Assembly (NCBI GenBank): GCA_020026285.1
Contig: JAHHQS010000014.1
Coordinates: 1-41,939 of the forward strand
Source of the DNA: Parabacteroides sp.
Lineage (GTDB): Bacteria; Bacteroidota; Bacteroidia; Bacteroidales; Tannerellaceae
Direction of reading: 5' to 3'
Length of the DNA stretch: 41,939 nt
Of this stretch, positions 8,369-17,228 are shown one piece after another. The stretch's first letter is position 1. The number at the start of each line of letters is the position of its first letter. The notes beneath the pieces were generated by a model, which worked only from the letters and a program-made list of their open reading frames with translations, had not been told where the DNA came from and made no database searches. A program made the translations under genes and the position numbers.

Positions 8369-9691
8369 TTATCTAAACATCGGGAATTTACGACCACCAC
8401 CTTTGGCATTTGTCAACATGCGCATCATCTTGCGAGTCTCGTCAAACTGTTTCAATAGTTTGTTTACTTCCTGAACTGTTGTACCGCTACCCTTTGCAAT
8501 ACGCTGACGACGAGATCCGTTCAAGATAGATGGATTTGAACGTTCTTCCGGAGTCATTGAATAAATGATTGCCTCAATACTCTTGAAAGCATTATCATCA
8601 ATATCTACATTCTTCAAAGCTTTTCCGACACCAGGAATCATAGAAGCCAATTCTTTCAAATTACCCATCTTTTTGATCTGCTGAATCTGAGCAATGAAGT
8701 CATTGAAATCGAACTGGTTCTTGGCAATTTTCTTCTGCAAACGTTTTGCTTCTTCTTCGTCGTATTGTTCCTGAGCACGTTCAACCAACGAAACGATATC
8801 ACCCATTCCCAAAATACGATCAGCCATACGTTCCGGATGGAATACATCCAAGGCATCCATCTTTTCACCTGTACCTACAAATTTAATAGGCTTGGTTACA
8901 ACTGTACGGATTGACAAAGCGGCACCACCACGGGTATCACCATCTAATTTAGTTAACACAACCCCATCAAAATCCAATCGTTCGTTGAATTCTTTGGCAG
9001 TATTAACTGCATCCTGACCAGTCATGGCATCAACAACAAACAATGTTTCATCCGGATTAATTGCAGATTTAATAGCAGCAATCTCTTTCATCATCTGTTC
9101 GTCAATAGCCAAACGACCTGCAGTATCGACAATCACCAAATCATTGCCTTTTGCTTTCGCTTCTGCAATCGCATTCAATGCAATCTGGACAGGATTCTTA
9201 TTGTCTTCTTCCAAATAAACAGGGACACCAATCTGTTCTCCTAAGACACGCAACTGCTCGATAGCAGCAGGACGATAAACGTCACAAGCAACCAACAGCG
9301 GTTTTTTGTTCTTTTTAGTTTTCAACATATTGGCAAGCTTTCCAGAGAAAGTAGTCTTACCTGAACCTTGCAAACCTGACATCAAAATAACAGAAGGACG
9401 ATTCTCCAACTGCAATTCAATAGCTGTGCCACCCATCAACTGAGCCAATTCATCGTGCACAATCTTCACCATCAACTGACTTGGCTTAACTGAAGTAAGA
9501 ACATTCTGTCCCAATGCCTTTTCCTTTACTCTGTCTGTAAAAGATTTTGCAACTTTATAATTGACATCGGCATCCAACAATGCACGACGTACATCTTTCA
9601 GTGTTTCTGCAACATTGATTTCGGTGATTTTACCTTCACCTTTCAGCAACTTAAACGAACGCTCAAGACGTTCACTCAGATTGTCAAACAT
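8369..9691 (-). CDS. ffh: Signal recognition particle GTPase Ffh
   Basis: Ffh binds 4.5S RNA and signal sequences on nascent membrane proteins and docks with FtsY. The N domain occupies about residues 1-95, the G domain begins with the P-loop GLQGSGKTT (106-114), and DTAGR and [10 protein letters not shown] follow. The methionine-containing M domain runs from about 310 to 440 and holds the RNA-binding [11 protein letters not shown] motif. Length 440 is normal. The -7 box TATCTTTG at 9737-9744 lies 46 nt upstream, and the GH3 gene's terminator sits directly against it. Confidence 0.97.
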   Translation of the reverse strand: MFDNLSERLERSFKLLKGEGKITEINVAETLKDVRRALLDADVNYKVAKSFTDRVKEKALGQNVLTSVKPSQLMVKIVHDELAQLMGGTAIELQLENRPSVILMSGLQGSGKTTFSGKLANMLKTKKNKKPLLVACDVYRPAAIEQLRVLGEQIGVPVYLEEDNKNPVQIALNAIAEAKAKGNDLVIVDTAGRLAIDEQMMKEIAAIKSAINPDETLFVVDAMTGQDAVNTAKEFNERLDFDGVVLTKLDGDTRGGAALSIRTVVTKPIKFVGTGEKMDALDVFHPERMADRILGMGDIVSLVERAQEQYDEEEAKRLQKKIAKNQFDFNDFIAQIQQIKKMGNLKELASMIPGVGKALKNVDIDDNAFKSIEAIIYSMTPEERSNPSILNGSRRQRIAKGSGTTVQEVNKLLKQFDETRKMMRMLTNAKGGGRKFPMFR

Positions 9692-9736
9692 ACTATTTAT
9701 TTATTTTTTCAATTATCTACTTTGTTTTCAAGGTGA

Positions 9737-9744
9737 CAAAGATA
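9737..9744 (-). promoter_or_regulatory. -7 box of ffh-folD
   Basis: TATCTTTG on the minus strand, a perfect TAnnTTTG, 46 nt before the ffh start. No TTTG is seen at the -33 position. The next bases are TCACC. Confidence 0.65.
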
Positions 9745-9745
9745 C

Positions 9746-9791
9746 TAAAAAAATGCACCCAATAAGCTAATTACTTAACTTTTTGGATGCA
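9746..9791 (-). terminator. Terminator of GH3 gene
   Basis: On the minus strand TGCATCCAA (9783-9791) pairs with TTGGGTGCA (9754-9762, one G:U), followed by a run of seven Ts. The T tract ends next to the ffh -7 box. Confidence 0.8.
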
Positions 9792-9846
9792 CTCTGATTT
9801 ACTGATTCATTTCAAAACGATCCTGCCTTTGAATTAAATCATTCCA

Positions 9847-12273
9847 TTATTTCACCAATGTAAATTTCTGACGTAATCTGATATCTTGAGAACTAGCTCC
9901 AATTCTCACTTCAAAATCTCCCGGTTCTACAGTCCATTTCATATTTTTATCCAATATTTCCAAATCTTCCGGATCTAAATCAAATGAGACCTGTTTCGTT
10001 TCACCCGGCTCCAGATAGACTTTTTCAAATCCCCGCAAGACTGATTCATAAGTAACGACCGAACTATAAAAATCATGTAGATATAACTGAACGACTTCAC
10101 TTCCTGCGTATTTTCCAGTATTGGATATATCGACAGACACCTTCACTTTTCCTTGTATGCCTTTGACAGGAGCATCGACTTTCAAGTTGCTATATTTAAA
10201 TGTTGTATAACTCAAACCATATCCGAAAGGATATAATGCCCCAAGAACTCGGGTTTCACCAGTTCCATTCGGGCCCGTTTTACTCTGTTCTCCATGAGAA
10301 CCTTTTTTAAACGGGAAATTATATTCAATTTGTCCTATCGACTTTGGAAAAGTCACTGTCAATTTTCCACTAGGGTTATGTTCACCAAACAAAGTCTCCG
10401 CAATCACTTTTCCTCCACGATAGCTAGGGAACCAAGTTTCCAGGATAGACGGCAAAAATTTATTTTCCCAGTTCAAAGTCAACGGACGACCATTTATCAA
10501 TACCATTACGACTGGTTTCCCTGTAGCATGCAAAGCCTGCAAAAGTTGCAGTTGTCTGCCAGGCAATCCTAAAGATGTACGGCTCCTACTTTCTCCAACC
10601 CTTCTTTCATCCTCACCAACAACAGCAATTACGACATCTGCATTTTCTGCAGCCTTAACAGCTTTTGCAATGCCTTGCTCTTCTTCAGCACTTAAAGGAT
10701 ATGGGATAATTTCACTTTCGGGCCAGTTCGGATCAACAATCTCACAACCTTTTTCATAAACGACTTCCACATCTTCCTTCAGATAATCCTTTATTCCTTT
10801 CGCAACAGTTATAGTTGGCAAACCATTCGGACCATATCGACTAATCATAAAGTTATCTTCTTCAGCCAACGGACCAGTTATCAATACACGCTTCAATGAT
10901 TTCTTGTCTAGGGGTAACAGATTATTATCATTCTTGAGCAAAACCATGGATTGCTCCTGCATCTCTTCAACAAACTGCAAATGATTCTCTGCACCAGCTT
11001 CCTTATCTGCCAATTTTTCATCACCACGGTAAGGATTATCAAACAAGCCCATTCGAAATTTGACCGTCAAGACTTCACGAACCCGACGATCTATTGTCTC
11101 CATAGATATTTCATTTTTAGCAATCAGTTCACGCACAGGTTCAATAAAATCTTCCGGCTTGGTAAAATGAGTACGAACATTCAATCCGGCCTCCAATACT
11201 TGTCGAACAGCGTCAGTATACGTTTCAGCAACACCATGTTTGGTATGTACGAATTCAACGGCCTCACTATCACTAACCACATAACCATCGAAACCAAAAT
11301 CCTTACGTAAAAGTTGTGTCAAAAAATAATAACTGGCAGTTACCGGTTCTCCATTCCAGTCATTATAACTACTCATTACTCCCCATGGTTTGGTTTTCTG
11401 AACAACTTTCCGGAACGGGTAAAGAAACATTTCATGCAATTCTCTGGGGGCCACATGAGGATCTGTACGACAAGCACCATCCCTACCCCCTTTAGGAATA
11501 CTATACACAGCATAATGCTTCAAGGTAGAACCAATTCCTTCCGACTGGATACCTCTAACCATCTGACTACCCATTTCTGCTATCAGATAAGGATCTTCGC
11601 CATAAGTTTCTACGATTCTTCCCCAGCGAGGATCTCGAGATACATCAAGGATAGGAGCATAAATATTAGTATAACCTAACAGACGTCCTTCCCTACCCAC
11701 TATCTGTCCGGCCTTCAATACCAAATCTTTATTCCACGTAGAGCCGATTCCTATCGGAGCTGGCAGCGGAGTTGACAATGTATGATTCAGTCCATGAATT
11801 CCTTCATTACTAAAATCTACCGGAATCCCCAAACGAGTCTCTTCCACAAACCAACGTTGTATTTCATGAATTGCTTTTACATGGTTTGAAAACGGATAAA
11901 TCAAATCATAACGTTTTCGATACATAGAGCCAACACCATTCAGCTGCTCATCAATATTGGCAATTCCATCTTTCCAAACCCGACTTTTCCATTCAGGAGT
12001 TGGAAGCGGGTCTTTCAATACTCGTCCTGAACCATATAAAGTAGCCAACTGGCAGGTCTTTTCTTCTACAGTCATTTGTTGCAGCAAATCATCGACCCGC
12101 TTATCAATTGGCTGACTGATATCTTCAAACACATCTTTCTTTCCGTTTTTATTGAAATCAATCCATCCTTCATGGTAAATTTTATTATCACTCTTAGCCT
12201 CAGCATTGGGAGCTACAGTAAAAACTGTAAATGATATCAGTATTAGTCCTATTGTTTTTCTCATAAATTTCAT
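9847..12273 (-). CDS. Secreted GH3 beta-glucosidase-like glycosidase
   Basis: Exo-acting glycoside hydrolase of family 3, probably a beta-glucosidase or beta-xylosidase; the exact sugar cannot be read from sequence. A signal peptide (about residues 1-26, ending AEA) indicates the periplasm. An EF-hand-like loop DFNKNGKKDVFED follows, seen in many Bacteroidota GH3 enzymes. The GH3 N-terminal barrel has RWGRIVETYGEDPYL, KHYAVY and the nucleophile in DGYVVSDSEAV. The C-terminal alpha/beta domain (about 450-650) and a fibronectin-III-like domain (about 700-800, with GSEVVQLYL) complete it. Length 808 is normal. Met4 is an alternative start. The gene stands alone, not in a SusCD locus. Confidence 0.93.
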   Translation of the reverse strand: MKFMRKTIGLILISFTVFTVAPNAEAKSDNKIYHEGWIDFNKNGKKDVFEDISQPIDKRVDDLLQQMTVEEKTCQLATLYGSGRVLKDPLPTPEWKSRVWKDGIANIDEQLNGVGSMYRKRYDLIYPFSNHVKAIHEIQRWFVEETRLGIPVDFSNEGIHGLNHTLSTPLPAPIGIGSTWNKDLVLKAGQIVGREGRLLGYTNIYAPILDVSRDPRWGRIVETYGEDPYLIAEMGSQMVRGIQSEGIGSTLKHYAVYSIPKGGRDGACRTDPHVAPRELHEMFLYPFRKVVQKTKPWGVMSSYNDWNGEPVTASYYFLTQLLRKDFGFDGYVVSDSEAVEFVHTKHGVAETYTDAVRQVLEAGLNVRTHFTKPEDFIEPVRELIAKNEISMETIDRRVREVLTVKFRMGLFDNPYRGDEKLADKEAGAENHLQFVEEMQEQSMVLLKNDNNLLPLDKKSLKRVLITGPLAEEDNFMISRYGPNGLPTITVAKGIKDYLKEDVEVVYEKGCEIVDPNWPESEIIPYPLSAEEEQGIAKAVKAAENADVVIAVVGEDERRVGESRSRTSLGLPGRQLQLLQALHATGKPVVMVLINGRPLTLNWENKFLPSILETWFPSYRGGKVIAETLFGEHNPSGKLTVTFPKSIGQIEYNFPFKKGSHGEQSKTGPNGTGETRVLGALYPFGYGLSYTTFKYSNLKVDAPVKGIQGKVKVSVDISNTGKYAGSEVVQLYLHDFYSSVVTYESVLRGFEKVYLEPGETKQVSFDLDPEDLEILDKNMKWTVEPGDFEVRIGASSQDIRLRQKFTLVK

Positions 12274-12291
12274 GTTCTTAGAATTCCTTTA

Positions 12292-12299
12292 CAAATATA
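12292..12299 (-). promoter_or_regulatory. -7 box of GH3 gene
   Basis: TATATTTG on the minus strand, 18 nt before the GH3 start codon, a perfect TAnnTTTG. No -33 TTTG is visible at the usual distance. It implies a leader of only about 15 nt. Confidence 0.55.
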
Positions 12300-12349
12300 C
12301 AACTTTTCAATTTCTCTTTTTATCCTGCATATTACAATTTCCAAGCAAC

Positions 12350-12384
12350 CAATCTGACTCCATTGCAGTCAGCCTGTCAGATTG
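12350..12384. repeat. Inverted repeat upstream of GH3 gene
   Basis: CAATCTGAC (12350-12358) and GTCAGATTG (12376-12384) are perfect 9-bp inverted arms 17 nt apart, about 50 bp upstream of the GH3 -7 box and downstream of panD. It could be an operator for the GH3 promoter or an RNA hairpin; no T tract follows. Confidence 0.5.
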
Positions 12385-12423
12385 AAATTCTAAAGGAAAC
12401 AAACTATTACCAGATAAAAAAAT

Positions 12424-12464
12424 AAAAGGCTGCATCCTTTTGTAAACAGAGGATACAGCCTTTT
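12424..12464 (-). terminator. Terminator of panC-panD
   Basis: AAAAGGCTGTATCC and GGATGCAGCCTTTT pair around a 13-nt loop; on the minus strand a T-rich tract follows. It starts 27 nt after the panD stop. Confidence 0.88.
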
Positions 12465-12491
12465 ATTTATTTCTAAATACACAGACTAAAG

Positions 12492-12842
12492 TCAAATCAA
12501 TTTATTCGTTGCCGTGTCAGGAAATACTACTGCCGGTTTGAAAGTCTTAGCTTCTTCAAAATCCATATAAGCGTATGACATAATAATTACAACATCACCC
12601 GGCTGGACTTTTCGAGCAGCTGCACCATTCAAACAGATCACTCCAGATCCAGGTTCTCCTTTAATGACATAAGTTTCGAAACGCTCGCCATTATTATTAT
12701 CCACAATTGATACTTTTTCATTTGGAATCAGATTTGCTGCTTCCATCAATGCACCATCAATTGTAATACTTCCAATGTAATTAAGATTCGCTTCGGTTAC
12801 TGTCACCCGATGAATCTTTGATTTAACTACTTCTATGTACAT
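12492..12842 (-). CDS. panD: Aspartate 1-decarboxylase proenzyme
   Basis: PanD makes beta-alanine from L-aspartate for pantothenate and CoA synthesis. It is made as a proenzyme that cleaves itself between Gly24 and Ser25, producing the pyruvoyl group; the YIGSI site is intact. The 116-residue length is normal. The catalytic tyrosine and lysine region ([17 protein letters not shown]) is present. It follows panC by 22 bp on the same strand, so both beta-alanine supply and its condensation with pantoate are expressed together. Confidence 0.97.
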   Translation of the reverse strand: MYIEVVKSKIHRVTVTEANLNYIGSITIDGALMEAANLIPNEKVSIVDNNNGERFETYVIKGEPGSGVICLNGAAARKVQPGDVVIIMSYAYMDFEEAKTFKPAVVFPDTATNKLI

Positions 12843-12864
12843 TTCTATACGATAATGTTATTGT

Positions 12865-13704
12865 TTAATATTTAATATTGTCGATTAATCGAACTTCGCC
12901 ACAATAAACAGTAATGCAACCCACTGGATAGGTAGTATCAGACCAGTTTTTAATAGACTGCATTGTATTACCATCTACTATTTCAAAATACTCAACTTCC
13001 ATCTCTGGAACCTGATTCAAAGTGTTCACTACATAATCAATTACTTCCTGAACAGATTTTTCGGCTACAAAGGTAGTGCTTTCTTTTAACGTACGAGCAA
13101 TAATAGGAGCTTTTTGACGCTGTTCTGGTGTTAAACGAGTATTTCTACTGCTCAAAGCCAAACCGTCTGCCTCACGCTGGATAGGACAATCAACCACATT
13201 TACAGGCAAATTCAACTGATGAACCATTTCACGAATTACTGCTATCTGCTGAAAATCTTTTTCACCAAAATAAGCATTATCCGGTTCAACTATATAGAAC
13301 AACTTACTTACCACCTGAGCCACGCCATTAAAATGTCCAGGGCGACGAGGGCCTTCCATTACTGCAGCAACAGGTCCCAAATCAAACACGCGTGTATCTG
13401 GTTCCGGATACATTTCCTGAACCGATGGTGCAAAAACATAATCACATCCTTCCGGTTCCAGCAAAGCACAATCATTATCTAAAGTACGAGGATAAGTTTC
13501 CAGGTCGTGCTTATCATTAAACTGCGTAGGATTAACAAAATCACTTACAACACAAATATCATTTTCGGCAACACAACGTTTCACCAAACTGATATGTCCG
13601 GCATGTAATGCCCCCATTGTTGGTACAAGGCCAATCTTCTTTCCGCTCTCTCTTTCCTGAGCTAAGAATTTCTTTAAATCTTTGATAGAACTTACAACTT
13701 TCAT
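12865..13704 (-). CDS. panC: Pantothenate synthetase
   Basis: PanC joins pantoate and beta-alanine with ATP hydrolysis to AMP. The nucleotidyltransferase motif [14 protein letters not shown] (about 28-41, containing HxGH) and the second motif region [10 protein letters not shown] (KMSKS-equivalent SSRN) are intact. FGEKDFQQ and RREADGLA-type segments are also seen. Length 279 is normal. It is the first gene of panC-panD. A weak -7-like TTGCTTTG (13728-13735 on the minus strand) precedes it; the divergent GT5-like gene starts 100 bp away, so the two promoters share this interval. Confidence 0.97.
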   Translation of the reverse strand: MKVVSSIKDLKKFLAQERESGKKIGLVPTMGALHAGHISLVKRCVAENDICVVSDFVNPTQFNDKHDLETYPRTLDNDCALLEPEGCDYVFAPSVQEMYPEPDTRVFDLGPVAAVMEGPRRPGHFNGVAQVVSKLFYIVEPDNAYFGEKDFQQIAVIREMVHQLNLPVNVVDCPIQREADGLALSSRNTRLTPEQRQKAPIIARTLKESTTFVAEKSVQEVIDYVVNTLNQVPEMEVEYFEIVDGNTMQSIKNWSDTTYPVGCITVYCGEVRLIDNIKY

Positions 13705-13767
13705 CTTATAGATGCTTAAAAACGATGCAAAGCAACAAAATAATTATCAGATATAAAAGATTTTTAC

Positions 13768-13775
13768 TATCTTTG
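13768..13775 (+). promoter_or_regulatory. -7 box of GT5-like/DUF4270 pair
   Basis: TATCTTTG, a perfect TAnnTTTG, ends 28 nt before the start at 13804. No -33 TTTG is present at the standard spacing. Confidence 0.65.
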
Positions 13776-13803
13776 TACCGTCTAAATTAAAGGAAAATAC
13801 AGA

Positions 13804-14622
13804 ATGGATGCAAAAAAAATTTTGTTTATAGCTCAGGAAATTACCCCTTATCTACCGGAATCTGAAATCGCAACTATCTGCCGAAACCTTCCTCAAGGTA
13901 TTCAGGAACGTGGACGCGAAATTAGAACTTTCATGCCAAAATTCGGTAATATCAATGAACGACGTAACCAGCTTCATGAAGTAATTCGCCTATCAGGTAT
14001 GAATTTAATTATTGATGATACAGATCATCCATTGATTATCAAAGTTGCATCTATCCAGGCTGCTCGTATGCAGGTTTATTTCATTGATAATGATGATTAT
14101 TTCCAACGAAAGACAACCATTGCTGATGAAAATGGTAATGAATATGAAGATAACGATGAACGTTGTATTTTCTACGTTCGCGGTGTTATGGAAACCGTAA
14201 AAAAACTTCGCTGGATTCCTGATGTAATTCATTGCCATGGATGGATTTCTGCATTAACTGGTTTATATATCAAACGTATGTATGCAGACGATCCAGCTTT
14301 CCGTGATGCTAAAATTATTTACTCTGTTTATAACGACGATTTCAAAAATCCTCTTTCTGAAAATTTGATTTCAAAACTTAAAATGGATAATGCTACAGAT
14401 GCAGATCTTGAAGTTATAAAGGATGATACCAGCTTCGTCGGTCTATCCAAACTAGCTATCAATTTTGCTGATGGAATTATTCAGGGTAGCGAAAATATAA
14501 ATTCAGAAGTACTTGATTATATCAAGACAAAGAAAGAAATACCATTCCTTCCATATCAGGATCCTGAAACCTATATGGACGAATACAACAAATTCTACGA
14601 TCAGATATTGGAATCTAAATAA
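13804..14622 (+). CDS. Half-length GT5 starch/glycogen-synthase-like protein
   Basis: The 272 residues match only the N-terminal catalytic-domain half of bacterial glycogen synthase (GT5). The C-terminal Rossmann half that binds most of the ADP-glucose is absent. At the N terminus, where active enzymes have a KxGGL loop, this protein reads ESEIATICRNLP, so the sugar-nucleotide lysine is missing. A segment corresponding to the catalytic HxxDW region is HCHGW (143-147). Half-length proteins of this kind beside panC and a DUF4270 gene recur in Bacteroidales, so it is not a fresh truncation. A catalytic role is doubtful; a binding or regulatory role is my inference. Nine bp separate it from the next gene. 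Confidence 0.85.
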   Translation: MDAKKILFIAQEITPYLPESEIATICRNLPQGIQERGREIRTFMPKFGNINERRNQLHEVIRLSGMNLIIDDTDHPLIIKVASIQAARMQVYFIDNDDYFQRKTTIADENGNEYEDNDERCIFYVRGVMETVKKLRWIPDVIHCHGWISALTGLYIKRMYADDPAFRDAKIIYSVYNDDFKNPLSENLISKLKMDNATDADLEVIKDDTSFVGLSKLAINFADGIIQGSENINSEVLDYIKTKKEIPFLPYQDPETYMDEYNKFYDQILESK

Positions 14623-14631
14623 CTTTTCAAC

Positions 14632-16017
14632 ATGAAATTAAAGAATCTTATACTTGGGTTCGCTATCGGCAGCTTTATGTTTAGCGGATGTAATGATGAA
14701 TTGAGTCAGGTTGGACCAAGTATTCAGCCAGAAGGAGACCGCTCTTTCATATATGCAGATACTTTTCAGATTAAAGCATCTACAGTGAAAATAGATTCAA
14801 TCTATGCACGTACAACTTCCGGTCTTTTAGGTCAGTTATACGACCCTCTTTATGGAAATTTAAAATCAGATTATATCTGTCAGTTCTATTGCCCGGAAGA
14901 ATATAAGTTTGCACATACACCTATTGATGGCAAAGTGGATTCAATGGCTTTCTTTATCATGTACAGGCCAGATGGATATATTGGTGATTCATTAGCTCCT
15001 ATGCAGGCCAAAGTATATAAGGTTACCAAACCATTGGAAAGGAATTATTATACCAATATGAATCCGAAAGATTATTGCGATCTACAGACTCTTATTGGTG
15101 AAAAGACTTATACTGCATACGATTTAAGTATTCCGGATTCAATTCGTAAGATTACAGATCCGAATCATCCGCAATATTATTCACCAAATGTTCGTATACG
15201 TATCAGTAAAGATCTTGCTCAGAAGTTTTATGACGAAACGGTTCAAAATCCTGGAACATTCCAAAATCAAGAATCTTTCAACAACTTCTTCCCTGGTTTT
15301 TATGTAACAACGGATTACGGGACTGGTAATATACTTGAAGTTGTTCAGTCTTCGTTCTTCATTTATTACAGATACCAGACTAAAAGTATCAAAACAGGAA
15401 ACGATACCATTATTCGTACTCGTGAACAGTTTAACGTAACTAAAGAAGTTATTCAGATGAATCAAATTACGAATGATAATCTGGATCTTCTGTTACAACC
15501 TAATGAAGAATATACTTATTTAAAAAGTCCGTCAGGGGTTTGTACCAAATTGATGATTCCAGTTGCTGAAATAAAAGAAAGAATTGAGGGGCGTATTATG
15601 AATGCTTTAAATCTTAAACTGAAGGCTATGCCTCAGGAAGACTGGGTTTACGCATTTGAACCACCAAAGGATGTATTATTACTTCCTGAAGACTCTGTAC
15701 AATCTTTCTTCCTGAAGAATAAGATAGAGGATAACATTACTGCTTATCGCGCTTCATTCAATCCGACAAACAAGACATATACTTTTGGAAATATTATAAA
15801 TTTGCTGGAAAGACATCTTAAAAAATCTCCTGATAAAGAATTGAATTTAGTTGTTCTTCCTGTTTTACGAGGAGTACAGACCAGCAATGATTATTATGGA
15901 GGAAGTAATTCTACAACAACTTCTATTACAAACTATATGAGACCTTCGGGTGTCAAATTAAAGAAAGACAATGATGCAATGGAAATTGTCATTCTGACTA
16001 GTAAATATAACAATTGA
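14632..16017 (+). CDS. DUF4270 family lipoprotein
   Basis: A 461-residue lipoprotein. The signal peptide ends in lipobox FSGC with the lipidated cysteine at residue 20, followed by NDE; acidic residues near the lipidated cysteine are compatible with surface export in Bacteroidota. The rest has the look of DUF4270: a long beta-rich domain with no catalytic motif, repeated aromatic strands, and an end rich in NSTTTSITNY. Function is unknown. It is co-transcribed with the half GT5 protein, and a strong terminator follows. Confidence 0.85.
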   Translation: MKLKNLILGFAIGSFMFSGCNDELSQVGPSIQPEGDRSFIYADTFQIKASTVKIDSIYARTTSGLLGQLYDPLYGNLKSDYICQFYCPEEYKFAHTPIDGKVDSMAFFIMYRPDGYIGDSLAPMQAKVYKVTKPLERNYYTNMNPKDYCDLQTLIGEKTYTAYDLSIPDSIRKITDPNHPQYYSPNVRIRISKDLAQKFYDETVQNPGTFQNQESFNNFFPGFYVTTDYGTGNILEVVQSSFFIYYRYQTKSIKTGNDTIIRTREQFNVTKEVIQMNQITNDNLDLLLQPNEEYTYLKSPSGVCTKLMIPVAEIKERIEGRIMNALNLKLKAMPQEDWVYAFEPPKDVLLLPEDSVQSFFLKNKIEDNITAYRASFNPTNKTYTFGNIINLLERHLKKSPDKELNLVVLPVLRGVQTSNDYYGGSNSTTTSITNYMRPSGVKLKKDNDAMEIVILTSKYNN

Positions 16018-16037
16018 TTTATATAGCCTTATAAGTA

Positions 16038-16070
16038 AAAAGAGGAACTTTCAAAAGTTCCTCTTTTTTT
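16038..16070 (+). terminator. Terminator of GT5-like/DUF4270 pair
   Basis: AAGAGGAACTT (16040-16050) and AAGTTCCTCTT (16055-16065) form an 11-bp stem with a 4-nt loop followed by a run of Ts. It begins about 20 nt after the stop codon. Confidence 0.92.
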
Positions 16071-16189
16071 GTATTACCACTTTCACCCAATCCGACTTTC
16101 AGGGAAAATACAATCTTTGTATATCCAATTCCGATTCATTACAAATGGTAATAAAATGAATCTATTAAAGGAGATCTTTTAATAAGAAA

Positions 16190-16230
16190 TAAAAAACGGG
16201 CTGAATTCTATATAAAGAAATCAGCCCGTT
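16190..16230 (-). terminator. Terminator of the sua5-to-fmt operon
   Basis: AACGGGCTGA (16195-16204) pairs with TCAGCCCGTT (16221-16230); on the minus strand TTTTTT follows. It begins 19 nt after the fmt stop. Confidence 0.9.
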
Positions 16231-16248
16231 ACAGTATTATATATAACA

Positions 16249-17223
16249 TTATTCAACGTGACATTCTGATATATGCTTAAAACCATTTAGGAAATCAACG
16301 ATAGGCATGCGTTTTTTCCCAGCAAGCTGGACAGATAAGAGTCTTAAAAATCCACCCCTCAAAGCAATATCAACGTAACTTTTTCCATCCGATTTAATGG
16401 TTCCATCTGGATAATCATGAGCCACGACTCGTTTTTCAGTTTTAAAAATCTTCAAAACCATGCGTTTGCCATTTGCATCCACTAATTCAGTCCATGCAGC
16501 AGGATAAGGAGAAAGCCCTCTAATAAAATCATATACCTGAACCAAATGATACCCCCAGTCTATCTGACAAGTCTCTTTAAAGATTTTAGGTGCATCCATT
16601 TTTTCAGATACCCCATCAAACAAATCTTCCTGAGAAACAGTTTCTACATTACCTTTCAAAATCTTATCAACTGATTCAACCAAAACCTTGGCTCCCAAGT
16701 TCATCAAAGCATCATGAACAGTCTCTGCATCATCTGTTTCAGCTATATCAATAGACTTTTGCATGATAACACGTCCTGTATCAATTTCATGTTTCAAGAA
16801 AAATGTTGTAACACCAGTTTTCTTGTCACCATTAATAATAGCCCAATTAATAGGAGCAGCTCCTCGATAACGAGGCAATAAAGATGCATGAAGATTGAAT
16901 GTCCCCAAGCGAGGCATATTCCACACAATTTCTGGTAACATACGGAAGGCAACAACAATCTGTAAATCCGCTTTCCATGCACGAAGAGCTTCCAAAAAGG
17001 CCTCATCCTTCAACTTTTCAGGCTGCAATATCGGAAGTCCTACAGATACAGCATATTTCTTTACAGCACTCGATTGTAATACACTTCCATGGCGTCCCAT
17101 AGGCTTATCAGGCATAGTAATGACACCAACAACATTATAACCACCTTCAACCAAAGCACGCAAACTCTCGACTGCAAAATCGGGAGTTCCCATGAATACG
17201 ATTCTTAAATCTTTTTTTTCCAT
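16249..17223 (-). CDS. fmt: Methionyl-tRNA formyltransferase
   Basis: Fmt formylates initiator Met-tRNA using 10-formyl-THF. The N-terminal formyltransferase domain has MGTPDFAVESL at 11-21, the catalytic Asn110-His112 pair with SLLPRYRG (114-121), and Asp148 in HEIDTG. The C-terminal OB-like domain covers about 210-324. Length 324 is normal. It is the last gene of a tight four-gene operon, five bp after the ClC gene. Confidence 0.97.
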   Translation of the reverse strand: MEKKDLRIVFMGTPDFAVESLRALVEGGYNVVGVITMPDKPMGRHGSVLQSSAVKKYAVSVGLPILQPEKLKDEAFLEALRAWKADLQIVVAFRMLPEIVWNMPRLGTFNLHASLLPRYRGAAPINWAIINGDKKTGVTTFFLKHEIDTGRVIMQKSIDIAETDDAETVHDALMNLGAKVLVESVDKILKGNVETVSQEDLFDGVSEKMDAPKIFKETCQIDWGYHLVQVYDFIRGLSPYPAAWTELVDANGKRMVLKIFKTEKRVVAHDYPDGTIKSDGKSYVDIALRGGFLRLLSVQLAGKKRMPIVDFLNGFKHISECHVE

Positions 17224-17228
17224 ATATT

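Noticed and set aside
16071..16189. Possible small RNA or promoter between two terminators
   Set aside because: Only AATCTTTG and minor inverted repeats are seen; no convincing promoter or conserved structure.
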